Source of the DNA: Artocarpus heterophyllus
Taxonomy: Eukaryota > Streptophyta > Magnoliopsida > Rosales > Moraceae
DNA length: 64,000 nt
Assembly: GCA_025403435.1 (NCBI GenBank)
Contig: CM046338.1
Coordinates: 24,016,392-24,080,391 of the forward strand
Direction: 5' to 3'
A program made the translations under genes and the position numbers. Below, one piece after another: positions 1 to 11,745 of the stretch. The notes under the pieces are model-generated. The model searched no databases. It was not told the origin of the DNA and saw only the letters and a program-made list of their open reading frames with translations. The number at the start of each line of letters is the position of its first letter. The stretch's first letter is position 1.

Positions 1-540
1 TAAGTCATAGGGTAACCACCTATCATCGAATAGGAGCCTTGAGCCCTTCCTAAAACTTAATACATTTCTAAATTTTTGATGCCACTGTCGATGGAGCAAA
101 CCTGACCAGCTCATTAAACCTTGCCTCATATTCCCGAACTAACAAGGCACCCAGCTGCAACCTGTAACATTCAACCACCTTCTGGTCTTTATACCCCTAC
201 GAAAAATATCGATCATAGAACAACTCCTTGAACCTGTCCCAACTGATATTACCATTGTTTTCCAAGCGCTTAGCCTACTTCCATCAGGTGTTGACACCAC
301 CTTTGAACATATATGCAACAAACTCCACACGATACTCAGCTGGCACACCAAGAGTATCCAAGTGCTTCATGATCGAATCTAACCAATACTCAGCCACCTG
401 CGGGTCCCCATTCCCATCGAAAGTCAGAATAGAAGTATGCTAGAATTCCTTAAAATACGTATGCCGACAAGTAACATTAGAATCCTCTGGCTTGGCCCAA
501 GCTGCCATCTGCCGAAATGCAGCAAACATGACTCTCATCA
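1..540 (-). pseudogene. gag fragment, Tekay/Del-like Ty3/gypsy element (part 1)
   Basis: Minus-strand reading across several frames recovers a capsid (retrotrans_gag) region: WLDSIMKHLDTLGVP, then VEFVAYMFKGGVNT, then RFKELFYDRYF and EYEARFNELVRFAPST. This order is typical of chromoviral gag outside the CRM clade. It has in-frame stops (for example TGG to TGA after GVNT) and runs off the left edge, so pol would lie outside the window. The frame continues on the other side of the solo LTR at 541-1340, into 1341-1420. Lineage (Tekay/Del rather than another chromovirus) is inferred from motif style and the long TGTAACACC LTR. Confidence 0.75.
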
Positions 541-999
541 TGATGAGGACATCGTTAGCACAAGCAAGAGCACGTGGGAGACATATTCAGATCCAATTCA
601 AGTTCCCATTGGTCCGGTTACGAGAGCTCGTGCGAAGAAGTTTAAAGAAACGCTTATTGGGCTGATTCAAGCAACTTGGGCTCAAGCTATTGCATGGAGG
701 CCCATTGAGGGAATTGCATGCAACAACCAAACCAACAAATGCGTGATTCAAGCTCTAGAAGGGATTGTGTAATTTCCATTTTAGTTACTTTCCCGTTTTG
801 AGGCGACACATGGCGAGAAGAATCAGCTTATTTACCTTTTAATGTCTAGTTTCCTTTTTGCATTTGTGTTATTTCTATTATTGTAAGGCTTTTAAGCCAT
901 TAAGGGAACTTTCCTTATTTAGTTTAGATTTGACATTTGGTAAATGATTTTCCCGAAATTCCATGGGAATTAGGAGCTGAAAATTCGCATAGGAACCCC

Positions 1000-1007
1000 T
1001 ATATATT
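1000..1007 (+). promoter_or_regulatory. TATA box in LTR-A
   Basis: CTATATATT sits just after ATAGGAACCC and is conserved in every LTR-A copy in the window. By normal spacing the RNA would start about 30 bp downstream, near 1030. Confidence 0.65.
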
Positions 1008-1128
1008 GTAACGAATTTCATTCAATGGAATACAAGTATTAACACACAATTTGAGGTTTAATTCTCTTTGGTTCCTAAACGAACTAATCGAACTTATCAG
1101 AAATTTTCCATGGCGTTCATAGACTTAT

Positions 1129-1204
1129 CAATCAGTCCATCCATAGCTGATTGTGGCGTCCTCACATACCAAGACTTATCAGTCAGTCCATCCATAGCTG
1201 ATTG
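1129..1204 (+). repeat. Two tandem 51-bp units, each with a hairpin
   Basis: Hairpin 1 is at 1129-1153 (arms CAATCAG and CTGATTG, 11-nt loop). Hairpin 2 is at 1180-1204 (arms CAGTCAG and CTGATTG, one G-T wobble). The units are exactly 51 bp apart and each is followed by TGTGGCGTC. The 750-bp LTRs of A3 carry one unit; the 801-bp LTRs of A5 carry two. Confidence 0.8.
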
Positions 1205-1340
1205 TGGCGTCCTCACATACCAAGGTTCGTGCTTCTTGTTGGGCATCGGGTCGCGGTTCCATCCTAAACCGGTTAGAAATTTTGATCTTGGAAACCAATC
1301 TTGGTTAGGGTCGCGTCAGCTCTTGGCGTGGTTCATATCA

Positions 1341-1420
1341 CATCATGTCCTCATCATTTCCAAACTCGGCGTCAGCTGTCGAACTTATGTGTGCACAATT
1401 CCCAATAAGAACATTAAGAA
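1341..1420 (-). pseudogene. gag fragment, Tekay-like element (part 2, N-terminal side)
   Basis: On the minus strand STADAEFGNDEDMM reads directly into RVMFAAFRQMAAWAKPED once the solo LTR-A and one TSD copy are removed. It therefore belongs to the same gag as 1-540. The true start codon is not clear. Confidence 0.6.
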
Positions 1421-1558
1421 CATTAAGGCAAACATTAAGTAAGAAATAAAACAATAAAAAGATGCAAGTATGCATCCCACTGACCCACAACTTATGCACA
1501 CATATAGTACTGACAATATAATAATACAACCACAGTCCAAGCAAAGAGAAAGTTAAAA

Positions 1559-3179
1559 TGTTACATGCCTTGATGTTATAATTTAAACAACCTACTAGGT
1601 CTTTCTACTATTTTTAAGTTCTGTCTGTGGAATCCTCTCTGAACCTAAGCTGAAATCCACCTAAAGGGGGAAAGTTCGAAAGCAAATGAAATGTGATTGA
1701 AAGGCTCAGTAGGACTATATTTTAAGAAACATTAAATTTTAAAAGAAAATATCATTAATCAAGAAATCACTTAAGAAAAGAATTGAATAAATAAGGTTAA
1801 ATAAAACAAACCTTACCCAAAACAGTTTATTGGTCGACCAGAAAGAGCACCATTTTCTTTTCCTGGACAAACCATATGCATAACACCACCGTAGTGGCCC
1901 AGCTGGGTTTCAGGACCTGCCCCCAAGGTCGCACGCTACATGACTCAATCTCTGATATGGTATCATGCCCTTATATTCATTTCTATTATCTTTTAAATCC
2001 AATAAGTAGGTGTTTTCATTTACATTTATTATAGGGTTCGTTATGAAGTTCACTTCAATCCACGGTTTATAAAAATAACCGATAAAGTTTCCTTTTCAAT
2101 CAACCGTTGAAAGCATTTCGATACAAACCCTCTTTAAGGCCAAAATCATTTGAAAACTTGGTTACCAAAGAAAGGGGTAGAAATCCTACCTCAATACTCG
2201 TGCCGGTGTCCCACACCGTAATCTCGGTCTGCTACACGTTAGCTCTGCAGAGCCACAAACAACCTTAAATAGAAACTAGGTCTATCAGTATCTAGTTTAA
2301 GATATTCCATGTTGCTAAACTATTTTATGGTGTCCTAGTGTGCCATTAGTATTTATAAAATTATTTTATAAAGTTGGAATTTCAATCTGGGCTCAAAACA
2401 GTGAAAATGAATGAAAAATCACAAAATTTCTCCTTGTTTGGTCGGCCTGTCAGTCACCCTAGTTCGACCGGCCAAACTGCTACAGAAGAACCGGTCTGGT
2501 CGGCCGAACTTTTTCCAAGTTCGACCTGCCAGACGTATGAATCTGGCCTGTCGAACTGGAAAATTCTAGAATTTTCCAAGCACGGGTTCTCGGCCTCTCA
2601 AGCCCAAATCTCCATTTCAAGCTATTTTTTTCAATTCTCAGGCATGAAAACAATCATAGATGATAGTAAAACATAGTAAGACACTTTTAAACTCATTTAA
2701 ACAAGATTTACACACAAAAGAGAAAAATGAAAAATCTTGATTCAAATTTGTTTTTCTTCAAACAAAGCTTAGATTCTGGTTATTCTAAGTTTCCCTAGCT
2801 TAGATCAAAGGTTTTTCCAAGTTCAAATAAACTTAAATTTCAAAATGCAAGAAAAATTAAAAAATTGAAAAAGTTTTAAAATTTGAAAACTAACCTCAAA
2901 TTGAAGCTTTGAATCATGTTTTTGGTTGCTCAATCACATTCCTGAGCCTCCAATCCACTAAACTGGAGTTGGGGGCTTGATTAATTCTCAAAATTTTGAG
3001 AGGAAATGAGAGAGAGAGGGAGACGCAGAGTGAGAGAGAGGGATGTATGGGAGAGAGAGAGGGAGAGCTGAGAGAGAGAATGAGGAAGAGAGGGAGAGTG
3101 AGGGGTATAAATATAGGGAGAATGTGGGCGGCTTTACTATGCAAAAATCGTGTGCCGCCCACGGTTTGCAAAAAGGGTG
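1559..3179 (-). mobile_element. 5' LTR of the Tekay-like element, 3' part
   Basis: Read on the minus strand, the LTR begins at 13457 (TGTAACACCCC), is split by CRM-C1, and ends near 1559 (CATGTAACA), just upstream of gag: about 1.8 kb once the insert is removed. It holds a TATA-like stretch (3105-3115), a CT-rich leader (2990-3100), and several imperfect inverted GTCGGCC/TCGACCGG motifs (2440-2560). No clear tRNA-Met primer site follows, so the right end is approximate. The rest of 1421-1558 is untranslated leader. Confidence 0.55.
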
Positions 3180-3184
3180 GGTTT

Positions 3185-4002
3185 TGGTGAGGACATCAAG
3201 GCTGCAAGGAATTTTCACGATCTGATTCAAGTTCCAGATGGTCCGGTGACGAGGGCTCGAACTAAAAGATTCAAAGAAGAGTTGAATAACCTTGTTTGGA
3301 GAGTTCTACAACAAGAAGAAAGTGTGTTCACTACTGAGGGTGAACAAAGGCTGGTTTTACTCATTAAAGTAGAGCCGGAAGGGAGCCAATTAGCTATACA
3401 TGCACATTGAGTCCTTGCATGACCAACTTGCATGTTCATTCCATACACATACACATGTAGGAGTGGTGTGTCTATTAAAGAATCAAGTCAAGATTCAAGA
3501 TTTGAATTTCTTGTAATCTTATTTTAGTTTAAGTTTCAGTTTCAGAATTTGAAATTTAGAATCTTTGTTTAGACTTTATTATAGGCATGAATAGGAGGAA
3601 GGAATCTTAAGTTAAATAATTCCATCCTAGGGCTTTATTTAGGCGTTTCTTTCATTAAGGATAGATTAGAAATTTTACATTTAAAAATAAACCCTATGTG
3701 ATTTTCAGCCATATATGGCCATCTTTCAGATAATGCAATTCAGTTTTGATGTTCATTCATATTGAAAGTTATTCTTCTTGAGTTCTTGAAGAAACTTTTC
3801 TGAACTTATCAAGAATTCCATATGGTGTTCAATTGACTTATCAAACGGACTTTTCCACACCCGTTTGTGGCATCTTCATCATACCAAGGTTCTTGCTTTG
3901 CTAAGCAACGGGTTGCGTTTCCACTCAACTTGAGAGGTCTTGGGGTTCGAAATTCCAGATTTGGTATCAGGTTTCATCACATGGTTGGCATGGTTCGTAT
4001 TA
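3185..4002 (+). repeat. 5' LTR of CRM-C1
   Basis: Starts TGGTGAGGACATC (canonical TGATGAGG) and ends TTCGTATTA (canonical GTATCA). It encodes the C-terminal peptide with a GPVTRARTKRFKEELNNL-type motif near its start. A hairpin with arms CAAACGG and CCGTTTG is at 3842-3867, followed by TGTGGCATC. Confidence 0.88.
3842..3867 (+). promoter_or_regulatory. Conserved R/U5 hairpin, LTR-C version
   Basis: Arms CAAACGG (3842-3848) and CCGTTTG (3861-3867). It is in the same position and context (after ACTTAT, before TGTGG) as the hairpins with different arm sequence in LTR-A and LTR-B. Confidence 0.6.
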
Positions 4003-4809
4003 GTTGGTATTAGAGCCTAGGATTGTCAGGTTTGCTTATCCTTTTTACTTGTTTCCAGGCCAAATTCGTGAGTTAGGGTTAGGGTGTCAATTCGGCCAAA
4101 AATATATATATATATATATATATTTCAAATTTGGTTCATTAGGGTTTCTTGAAAACATCATTAGTGGTTACTGAATTGTTCTCTAGTCTTCAAAGAGTCA
4201 AACGGAATTGCTCTTTTGGTTTCTAGGGTTACAAATTTTTTTTTCGTTCTTGAATTTCTTTAGGATTCTACATTGATTCTTTAGCTTTTAGGTTTCTTTT
4301 GGGGGATTTTTCTAATCTTGATATTGCAATTCTAGTTTGACATTACGGATTCTGTCTTGTGACCTCGCGTTACAATCTTGATTTGTTCTAGTGGTTCCTT
4401 GCCGAATTAAAAAAAAAAAAAAAAAAAAAAAGAGTCTGGGAACCCCTCTTAAATTTTTTTCTTCTATTCTTGTTTCTTACGTCTTAGACCCCTTTTTGCC
4501 AAAACCCCATGCTTGAGTGACAAAATTCATCAATATCTATGGCCAAATTTGAGTCATTTGGTTTGTCTCTTACCTTAAATTGCTGCTTGAATCCTTCTTG
4601 TTATTGTTTGATTAGTTTTGAAAGAACTAAAAGAAGAATACGAGTGGAAAAAGGCAGAGAGAGTGAGCATATTAGAGGGTAAAAGCCAATTTAATTGAGT
4701 GAAACATGAGTGAATTTGAGCTAATCATTTTATTTCGAGTGAAACACGTGAGGGAATGTGGTGAGGTTCCTTTCTATATTGTTCTAAATTTGTTTTAGAG
4801 AATTCAATC
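4003..4809 (+). other. CRM-C1 primer-binding site and untranslated leader
   Basis: TTGGTATTAGAGCC directly after the LTR is a one-base variant of the tRNA-iMet primer site. The leader holds an AT dinucleotide run (about 4100-4121) and a run of about 22 A (about 4409-4430) followed by GAGTCTGGGAACCCC. An A-rich tract followed by GTCTGG occurs in all CRM leaders here. No other coding signal. Confidence 0.75.
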
Positions 4810-5138
4810 ATGTCTCAAAATCAACAGAATAACACAAATGAAGAGGTTCAACCACCTGTTGGACCGAATCTACAAATGCAAGCATTCATGGGGGAGATGA
4901 GACGGATGTTGAGGAGGAAGTTAGATCAAATCCATGAAAGGTTGGATAGGGTAGAAGAGGGAACACAACGGGGACAACCACCAATTGCACCAAATGCCCC
5001 AAGGAGGAATAGGTTGTACCAACGGGAAGTGGAGGATTTGGATGAACTTGAAGGGAATGGTTTAGAGGAGGAGTTTGATAGGATGTCAGTGAGTGGCATA
5101 GGAATTCTGGTCGGGGTAGAGAAGCGAGGAATCGGGTA
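4810..5138 (+). pseudogene. CRM-C1 gag, N-terminal part
   Basis: ATG at 4810 opens MSQNQQNNTNEEVQPP, then LQMQAFMGEMRRMLRRKLDQ and IHERLDRVEEG, matching the N-terminal helical region of the other CRM gags. The frame is open to the CRM-B1 insertion at 5139 and resumes at 11746 (same GGGTA target). It would act in virus-like particle assembly. Confidence 0.85.
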
Positions 5139-5893
5139 AGATAAGAACCTCGTCAATATACTGACAAAACCCATTATCAATAAGAAGGCACCAAGATCAT
5201 TTCTACTGGGATTTGGATGGAAGTCACTGCGACCCGTTGCTTATATCGAAGCAAGAACCTTAGTATATCGTAGCCGCCACAATCAAGGATGGAAAGCTTG
5301 ATTGATAAGTCGGGGTTGAACGCTCAGATTGATCTGAAGAGTTCGTGCAGTTCATCAAAGAACCAAAGAAAGAATTATTTCTCTCAGAAAATAAACATTC
5401 ATCATTTCAATTAACCTTGGAAACGCCTATTTATAGGCCAAAATTACAAAGTGTTTCCCAAAATGAAAAGTTGACAAATTCAAACATAATTACTAAGCCT
5501 AAAATAAAAACCAAAAGAAAGGAAAGTCTTAATGGCTGATTTTTGGCCATTTACACGCCCAACAATTAAAGAAAAGTGCAATTAATCCACATGTGTGCCA
5601 AAATGGGAAAGTTTCCAAAATTCTTCCATTGACTTGATCTTGCAAAATTTGAGCTGATTTCAAGCTTGACTCATCTGGATTCTTCTAGAACTTGGATCAA
5701 ATTGACACACCGTTGTGGTTGACGTGGCCCTGGGTCAATGGGCTTGCACAAATTTTCTTGATTCCAGATTTCATGAATCAGCCCATTTAGTGCTTCCTTG
5801 AATTTCTTAGCTCGGGCTCTTGTTACTAGTCCAGCAGGAACTTGTATTGGGTCTACCACCTTCCATGCATTTGAGCTCCCTAAGTCTCCGTCA
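5139..5893 (-). repeat. 3' LTR of CRM-B1
   Basis: 755 bp, ending at TCCGTCA next to the polypurine tract. 5671-5859 is the LTR-encoded polyprotein C-terminus on the minus strand ([20 protein letters not shown]). Confidence 0.92.
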
Positions 5894-8800
5894 TTCCCCT
5901 CCTCTTAAAAAAGATTTGTCCTCAAATCAGACTCTGCATCAAAAGGACTTAAATCAGAAACATTGAAGGTAGCACTTAAATTATACTCACCTTGCAAATC
6001 AAAATTGTAAGCATTGTCATTAATTCTTTCAAGGACTTGAAATGGACCATCTCCACGTGGTAACAACTTTGATTTTCTTTGTTCTGGGAAACACTCCTTT
6101 CTAAAGTGCAACCACACCCAGTCTCCAGGTTCAAAAATCAGCTTGTGTCACCCCTTGTTAGCTTTCTTTGCATATTGTTCTGTTCTTCGCTCAATGTTCA
6201 GTCTTGCTTTCTCATGAATCTGTTTAACAAAGTCAGCCATCCTTTTGCCATATAAATTAACATGCTCAAAAACATGTAGTGGTGATAAATCCAATGGTGA
6301 TAAAGGATTAAAACCATAAACAATTTCAAAAGGTGAATACTTAGTAGCAGAATGGACAGAGCGGTTATATGCAAACTCAACATGTGGTAAACAGTCCTAT
6401 TTACTACTTCAGTTTCACCATCAGTTTGTGGGTGGCAATTAGTAGAAAACAACAGCTTAGTACCTAACTTACTCCACAAAGTCTTCCAAAAGTAGCTCAA
6501 GAACGTAGCATCTCTATCTGAAACAATTGTCCTAGGCATGCCATGTATTCTCACAATCTCCCTAAAGAACAATTCAGCAACATGCGATGCATCATCAATT
6601 TTATGACAGGGAATAAAATGTGCCATCTTAGAAAACCGATCTACAACCACAAACACACTATCCGTCCCACGTTTGGTCCTAGGTAAACCTAACACAAAGT
6701 CCATTGAAATATCAGTCCAAGGCTCACTAGGAATTGGCAAAGGTGTGTATAAACCATGGGGTTGTGCTCTCGATTTAGCTTGCCTACACGTGACACATCT
6801 ACTACATATCCTTTCAACATCCCTTTTCAAGTGTGGCCAAAAGAATTGTTCCTGCAAAACAGCTAAAGTTTTAGCAATTCCAAAATGCCCAATCAATCCG
6901 CCACCATGGGATTCCTTCAGTAACAAATCTCTCAAAGAACAATTAGGCACACAAAGCTTATTCTCCCGAAACAAAAATCCATCATGTCTATAAAATTTAC
7001 CCATTGCATTTTTCTCACAAGCTCGATACTCCTCACTAAAATCTTGGTCTAAAGGGTATAAATCCTTAATATGCTCAAAACCAAGCAGTATAGCGTCAAG
7101 GATAGAAAGTAATGCGTACCTGTGAGAAAGTGCATCCGCAACAACATTCTCCTTACCTTGCTTGTATCGAATGACATATGGAAATGTCTCGATGAATTCC
7201 ACCCAACGTGCATGCCTCTTGTTCAACTTTTGTTGTCCCTTCAGATGTTTCAATGACTCATGATCAGTGTGAATCATGAATTCCTTGGGCCATAGGTAGT
7301 GTTTCCAAGTCTTTAATGCTCGAACCAACGCGTACAACTCCTTGTCATAAGTCGGGTAATTTAGTGTTGACCCACTCAATTTTTCACTGAAATACATGAT
7401 TGGTCCTCCTCCTTGCATTAGCATGGCACCTATACCAACACCAGAAGCATCACATTCGATTTCAAATGTTTTAGAAAAATCAGGTAAAGCAAGTAAAGGA
7501 GCATGAGTAAGCTTATGCTTAATAAGCTGAAACGCCTTCTCTTGTTCTTCTCCCCACTTGAACCCAACATTCTTCTTAATTACTTCTGTGAGTGGTGCAG
7601 CTAAAGTACTGAAATCCCTTACAAACCGCTGGTAAAAGCTGGCAAGTCCATGAAATCTCCGTACTTCTCCAATGCTTGTGGGACTTGGCCATTCTTGGAT
7701 ACCCCTAACCTTTTCTTCGTCAACCTGTATACCTTGAACACTAACAACAAAACCAAGAAAAACAAGCTTATCCGTGCAAAAGGTACACTTCTTAAGATTA
7801 GCATACAACTTTTCTTTCCGTAAAACATCTAAAACAAGTTTCAAATGTTCAATATGATCATCCAAATTGCTGCTATAGATAAGGATATCATCAAAATAAA
7901 CAACAACAAATTTCCTAATAAAAGCTTGCAAAACATGGTTCATTAAACGCATAAATGTGCTCGGCACATTGGTTAAACCGAAAGGCATTACCAACCACTC
8001 ATACAAGCCTTGTTTTGTTTTGAAAGCCGTCTTCCCCTTGTCTCCCTCTTTCATGGGAATTTGATGATATCCACTCTTCAGATCAATTTTAGAAAACACA
8101 TATGAACCATGCAATTCATCTAACATGTCATCCAAGCGAGGCATGGGATGTCGATACTTTACTGTGATGTTGTTGATGGCTCGACAATCAACGCACATCC
8201 TCCAAGTCCCATCTTTCTTAGGCACAAGTAAAACTGGTACGGTACACAAGCTCATGCTTTCTCTCATGTGTCCCTTCTCCATCAACTCACTTACCTGCCG
8301 TTGGAGTTCCTTTGTCTCCTTAGGATTACTCCTATAGGTTGGTCGGTTTGGGATTATAGTTCCAGGTATGAAGTCGATTTGATGTTCAATCCCGTTGATT
8401 GGAGGTAAACCTTGCGGTGTTTCCTCGAGAAAGATATCCTCATATTCCTACAAAAGAGAAACAACAAAACTATGCAAGGTGGAATCAAGATCGTTAGTGT
8501 TTAATAACGCCTAATTATACATGAGTAAAATCATCGGCTGATTAGAAAACAAAGCTCTTCTTACATCACTCCTTGCATAAAAGTTTGTTTTTCTCTCTAT
8601 TTTTACCTCATGGGCCAAATCTTCTTTTGTACTGGCTCTCTCAATGTTCTCTCCTTTTCTTTCCTTTTTCTTGGCCCTTCTATCTTTTTTCCCTCTCTGG
8701 CCAAACTCTCTCTCTGCACTCCAACACTCATTATTTTCGCTCCCTTTCTCTCTCTTTTTCTCATTCTCTCCTTTTTGTTAACTCTCCTTTTGTAACCAAA

Positions 8801-9239
8801 CTTGATCTTCATGAACCTGTTTTGGTGTCATTGGCACAAGAGTGAATGTTCTTTGGTTGTGCACAAGAGAATATTTATTGGTGTAGCCATCATGTTTGAC
8901 TCGACGATCAAATTGCCATGGTCGACCTAGTAGCAAGTGTCCGGCTTCCATTGGAACTACATTGCACAAAACTTCATCTTCGTATCTACCAATGCGAAAC
9001 GAAATTAATGCCTGTTTAGTTACCTTCACTTCACCACTATTATTCAACCATTGCAACTTGTAAGGTCGAGGATGTTTGGTCGTTGGCAGCCCTAATTTGT
9101 CAATCATAGTAGTGCTAGCAACGTTCGTACAACTTCCTCCATCTATTATCACACAAAATACCTTGTTTTGCACGTGGCACCTAGTATGAAAAATGTTCTC
9201 ACGTTGCTTTTCTTCTTCCTCTTTGGCTTGCACACTAAG
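5671..9239 (-). pseudogene. CRM-B1 pol (protease, RT, RNase H, integrase, C-terminal motif)
   Basis: Order on the minus strand: protease [13 protein letters not shown] (about 9140-9105); E/K-rich spacer; RT with [25 protein letters not shown] and YFDD (7888-7899); RNase H ([15 protein letters not shown]); integrase zinc region (GHFGIAKTL through CVTCRQAKS) and core ([18 protein letters not shown]). The best open stretch is 6198-8285 (695 codons). A deletion of about 60 bp near 6393 shifts frame right after the catalytic TEVVNRT. Another open piece, 5905-6117, carries [19 protein letters not shown]. Other stops and shifts lie between 8285 and 8778. Not functional. Confidence 0.9.
5894..5906 (-). 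promoter_or_regulatory. Polypurine tract of CRM-B1
   Basis: AAGAGGAGGGGAA on the minus strand, immediately before the 3' LTR; primer for plus-strand DNA synthesis. The same 13-mer or a close form precedes the 3' LTR in other CRM copies. Confidence 0.8.
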
Positions 9240-10419
9240 CGCTTGTCGAGTGACCAACAATTCACCTTGGAAGGCATACTCCTCCTCATCCACGTCCTCC
9301 AATGGTGGCATGGAGTCCTCGTTCGATTCGTCATCCGTAACAACCTCTTTGTTGTCCCGTAACGCCATCACCCTTTTATTCGGACATTGGCGTGAGATGT
9401 GGCCCCTGCCTTGGCATTTGAAACATTTAATATCACGGTTTTGAAAAGTGGATGAATCATGTTTACCTTGGTTTGAAGGGCTAGCCGTGGCTGGTTTTGG
9501 CTCGAACTTTGGCCTAGGGACCGATTTCTCTTCTCTCTTCCCATAATTCGGCTTCCATGAAGAAGGTGCCAAACTAATATTCGCACGTGAGCTGCCCCTC
9601 CTCTTGAGCTGCCGCTCTACTGTGATGGCCATGTGCAACATGTCTTCTAACTCTACATAGTGTTGCATCTCCACCCTATCTTGATTATCTGAATTTAGCC
9701 CTTGCCATGGTTGCTTCTCGATCTTCTTCAACATTGGCTCGTATCATGGCTATTTCCATTTCTTGATAATATTCCTCCACACTCCTGTTTCCTTGTCTAA
9801 GTCCTTGCAACCTTTTGTACAATTCCTGGTAGTAATGGCTGGGTACAAATCGCTTTCTCATCACCGTTATCATCTCCTCCCATGTCTCAATCGGGTGTTC
9901 TTGGTTCCGTCACCTATTCATTACTAGCTGATCCCACCATACAACCGCATAATCAGAGAACTCAATTGCAGCAAGCTTAACTTTCTTTAATTGTGAATAC
10001 TTATAGCAATCAAACACTAGCTCCACTTTCTTCTCCCACATTAGGTAAACTCTGGGGTCATTTTTCCCTTGGAATGGCGAAATCTTCATTTTAATACCTC
10101 CCATATTATTGTCTTCCCGGTCCCTAGCTTCTCTATTCCCATTTCCACGCCTAGATTTGCCCCTATTTATCGGTGGTTCCTCCAACTCTTCTAATTCATC
10201 TTCCTCTGAAAGATCCAATCCACCCCTCCGCCTATTTTGCATGTTTTGTGGCTGCTTATTACGTGTTCTGGCATCAACCTCATCTAATCTCTCATGAATG
10301 GGCTCTAGAGCTCACGTCAACAGCCATTCCATTTGCCTCATTAATGCTTGCAACTGAAGATTGGGAATGTTTTGTTGTGGAAGACCATCTTCGGCTTCTC
10401 TTTCTTGACTCAGATTCAT
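9240..10419 (-). pseudogene. CRM-B1 gag
   Basis: Starts at ATG 10419 (MNLSQEREAEDGLPQQN), preceded by an A-run as in the other CRM-B copies. Contains the capsid region (KISPFQGKNDPRVYLMWEKK, AAIEFSDYAVVWWDQL) and one zinc knuckle CFKCQGRGHISRQCPNKR (about 9426-9373). A stop (TGA) interrupts at LLT*ALEP near 10312, and frameshifts near 9900 and 9700 split it into three open pieces. Confidence 0.88.
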
Positions 10420-10985
10420 TTTTTTTTTAAACCTGCAAAACAATGTTAGATAATAAAGGACCTTACTTCTCTCCCTCACGTGTTTCACTCTATCACTTGG
10501 TCACTCAGTTCACTCATGTTCCACTCGAATAATTGGCTTTTAACCTCGAATGTTCTCACCACTCTTGCCTTTTTTTTTTTACTCGCTTATTCTCTCTTTT
10601 AGTTGTTTTAGAATTACACAAACAACAATAAAATCTATCCGGCAACAAATTCAGCAACACATTTTGATACGTAGTTCAGAATGAAGCAATTTTTTTGCAC
10701 TATGAGGTGAGGTCAAATTCGGACACCTGGACACTTAAACAATGGAAAGGAAACAAAAAATTTTAAGGAGGGTCTCTAGACTTTTTTTCGGATACTCTTG
10801 ATTTTTTTTTCTTTTCCTTTTTTCTTTCTTTCTTTCTTTTCTTTTCGGATCTTTTTTTTTTGTTTAAGACTCTAAATTCGACTATTTTTTTAAAAAAATA
10901 GAATAGAACCTAAGTAATATATTAGAATTCAGAAACAAAGAAGGATAGACAAACCTAAGCCTAGAACCGAGGCTCTGATACCAAA
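10420..10985 (-). other. CRM-B1 leader and primer-binding site
   Basis: The minus-strand leader holds the GA-rich tract (about 10865-10770) ending in AGTCTAGAGACCCTCC, and the tRNA-iMet site at 10971-10983 (TGGTATCAGAGCC), two bases from the 5' LTR. No other gene. Confidence 0.85.
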
Positions 10986-11740
10986 TGATAAGAACCTCGC
11001 CAATATACTGACAAAACCCGTTATCAATAAGAAGGCACCAAGATCGTTTCTACTTAGATTTGGATGGAAGTCATCGCGACCCGTTGCTTATATCGAAGCA
11101 AGAACCTTGGTATATCGTAGACGCCACAATCACGGATGGAAAGGTTGATTGATAAGTCAGGATTGAATGCTCGGATTGATCCGAAGAGTTCATGCAGTTC
11201 GTGAAAGAACCAAAGAAAGAATTATTTCTCTCAAAAAATAAACATTCATCATTTTCATTAACCTTGGAAACGCCTATTTATAGGCCAAAATTACAAAGTG
11301 TTGCCCAAAAAGAAAAGTTGACAAATTCAAACATAATTACTAAGCCTAAAATAAAAACCAAAAGAAAGGAAAGTCTTAATGGCTGATTTTCAGCCATGTA
11401 CACGCCCAACAATTAAAGGAAAGTGCAATTAATCCGCATGTGTGCCAAAATGGGAAAGTTTCCAAAATTCTTCCATTGACTTGATCTTGCAAAATTTGAG
11501 CTGATTTCAAGCTTGACTCATCCGGATTCTTCTAGAAATTGGATCAAATTGACACACCGTTGTGGTTGACGTGGCCCTGGGTCAATGGGCTTGCACAAAT
11601 TTTCTTGATTCCAGATTTTGTGAATCAGCCCATTTAGTGCTTCCTTGAATTTCTTTCCTCGGGCTCTTGTGATTGGTCCAACAGGAACTTGTATTGGGTC
11701 TACCACCTTCCATGCATTTGAACTCCCTAAGTCTCCATCA
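10986..11740 (-). repeat. 5' LTR of CRM-B1
   Basis: 755 bp, TGATAAGAACC...TCTCCATCA on the plus strand, followed by TSD GGGTA. Contains its own copy of the C-terminal motif frame (11518-11706) and the CAATCA hairpin region. Confidence 0.93.
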
Positions 11741-11745
11741 GGGTA

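Larger units (their letters stand above)
541..1340 (+). mobile_element. Solo LTR of CRM-A (solo A1)
   Basis: An 800-bp LTR-A from TGATGAGGACATCG to GTTCATATCA, flanked by a perfect 5-bp TSD CATCA (536-540 and 1341-1345). No internal region remains, so this is a solo LTR left by LTR-LTR recombination. The first ~230 bp keep the open frame of the polyprotein C-terminus ([20 protein letters not shown], then [14 protein letters not shown]) ending at a TAA near 772. A TATA box (CTATATATT, 1000-1007) and two copies of a 51-bp repeat follow. It interrupts the Tekay-like gag. Confidence 0.93.
5139..11740 (-). mobile_element. CRM-B1, complete but inactive Ty3/gypsy retrotransposon
   Basis: A 6.6-kb element with two 755-bp LTRs (5139-5893, 10986-11740) and TSD GGGTA (5134-5138, 11741-11745), inserted in the gag of CRM-C1. 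The outermost base is A instead of T at 5139. The LTRs differ at many positions in their first 190 bp, so this is one of the older CRM-B copies. Its LTRs lack a ~27-bp stretch present in the other LTR-B copies (around 5580). Confidence 0.95.

Noticed and set aside
1068..1442. Recurrent small ORF with SISPSIADCGVLTYQ repeats as a novel gene family
   Set aside because: It is the translation of the 51-bp LTR-A repeats and varies with repeat number; it lies within the LTR R/U5 region and recurs at every LTR-A copy.
2914..3230. Serine/leucine-rich or arginine/glutamate-rich ORFs on both strands
   Set aside because: These come from the CT/GA-rich leader of a Tekay-like LTR; low complexity on both strands and no conserved domain.
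4100..4431. AT run and 22-A run as a retroposed gene tail
   Set aside because: Both lie in the CRM-C1 leader at the position of the A-rich tract conserved in other CRM leaders, with no 3' UTR or TSD.
8573..8845. Serine-, leucine- and phenylalanine-rich plus-strand ORFs opposite CRM pol (also near 20029, 33000, 42142)
   Set aside because: They are antisense shadows of the charged protease-RT spacer.
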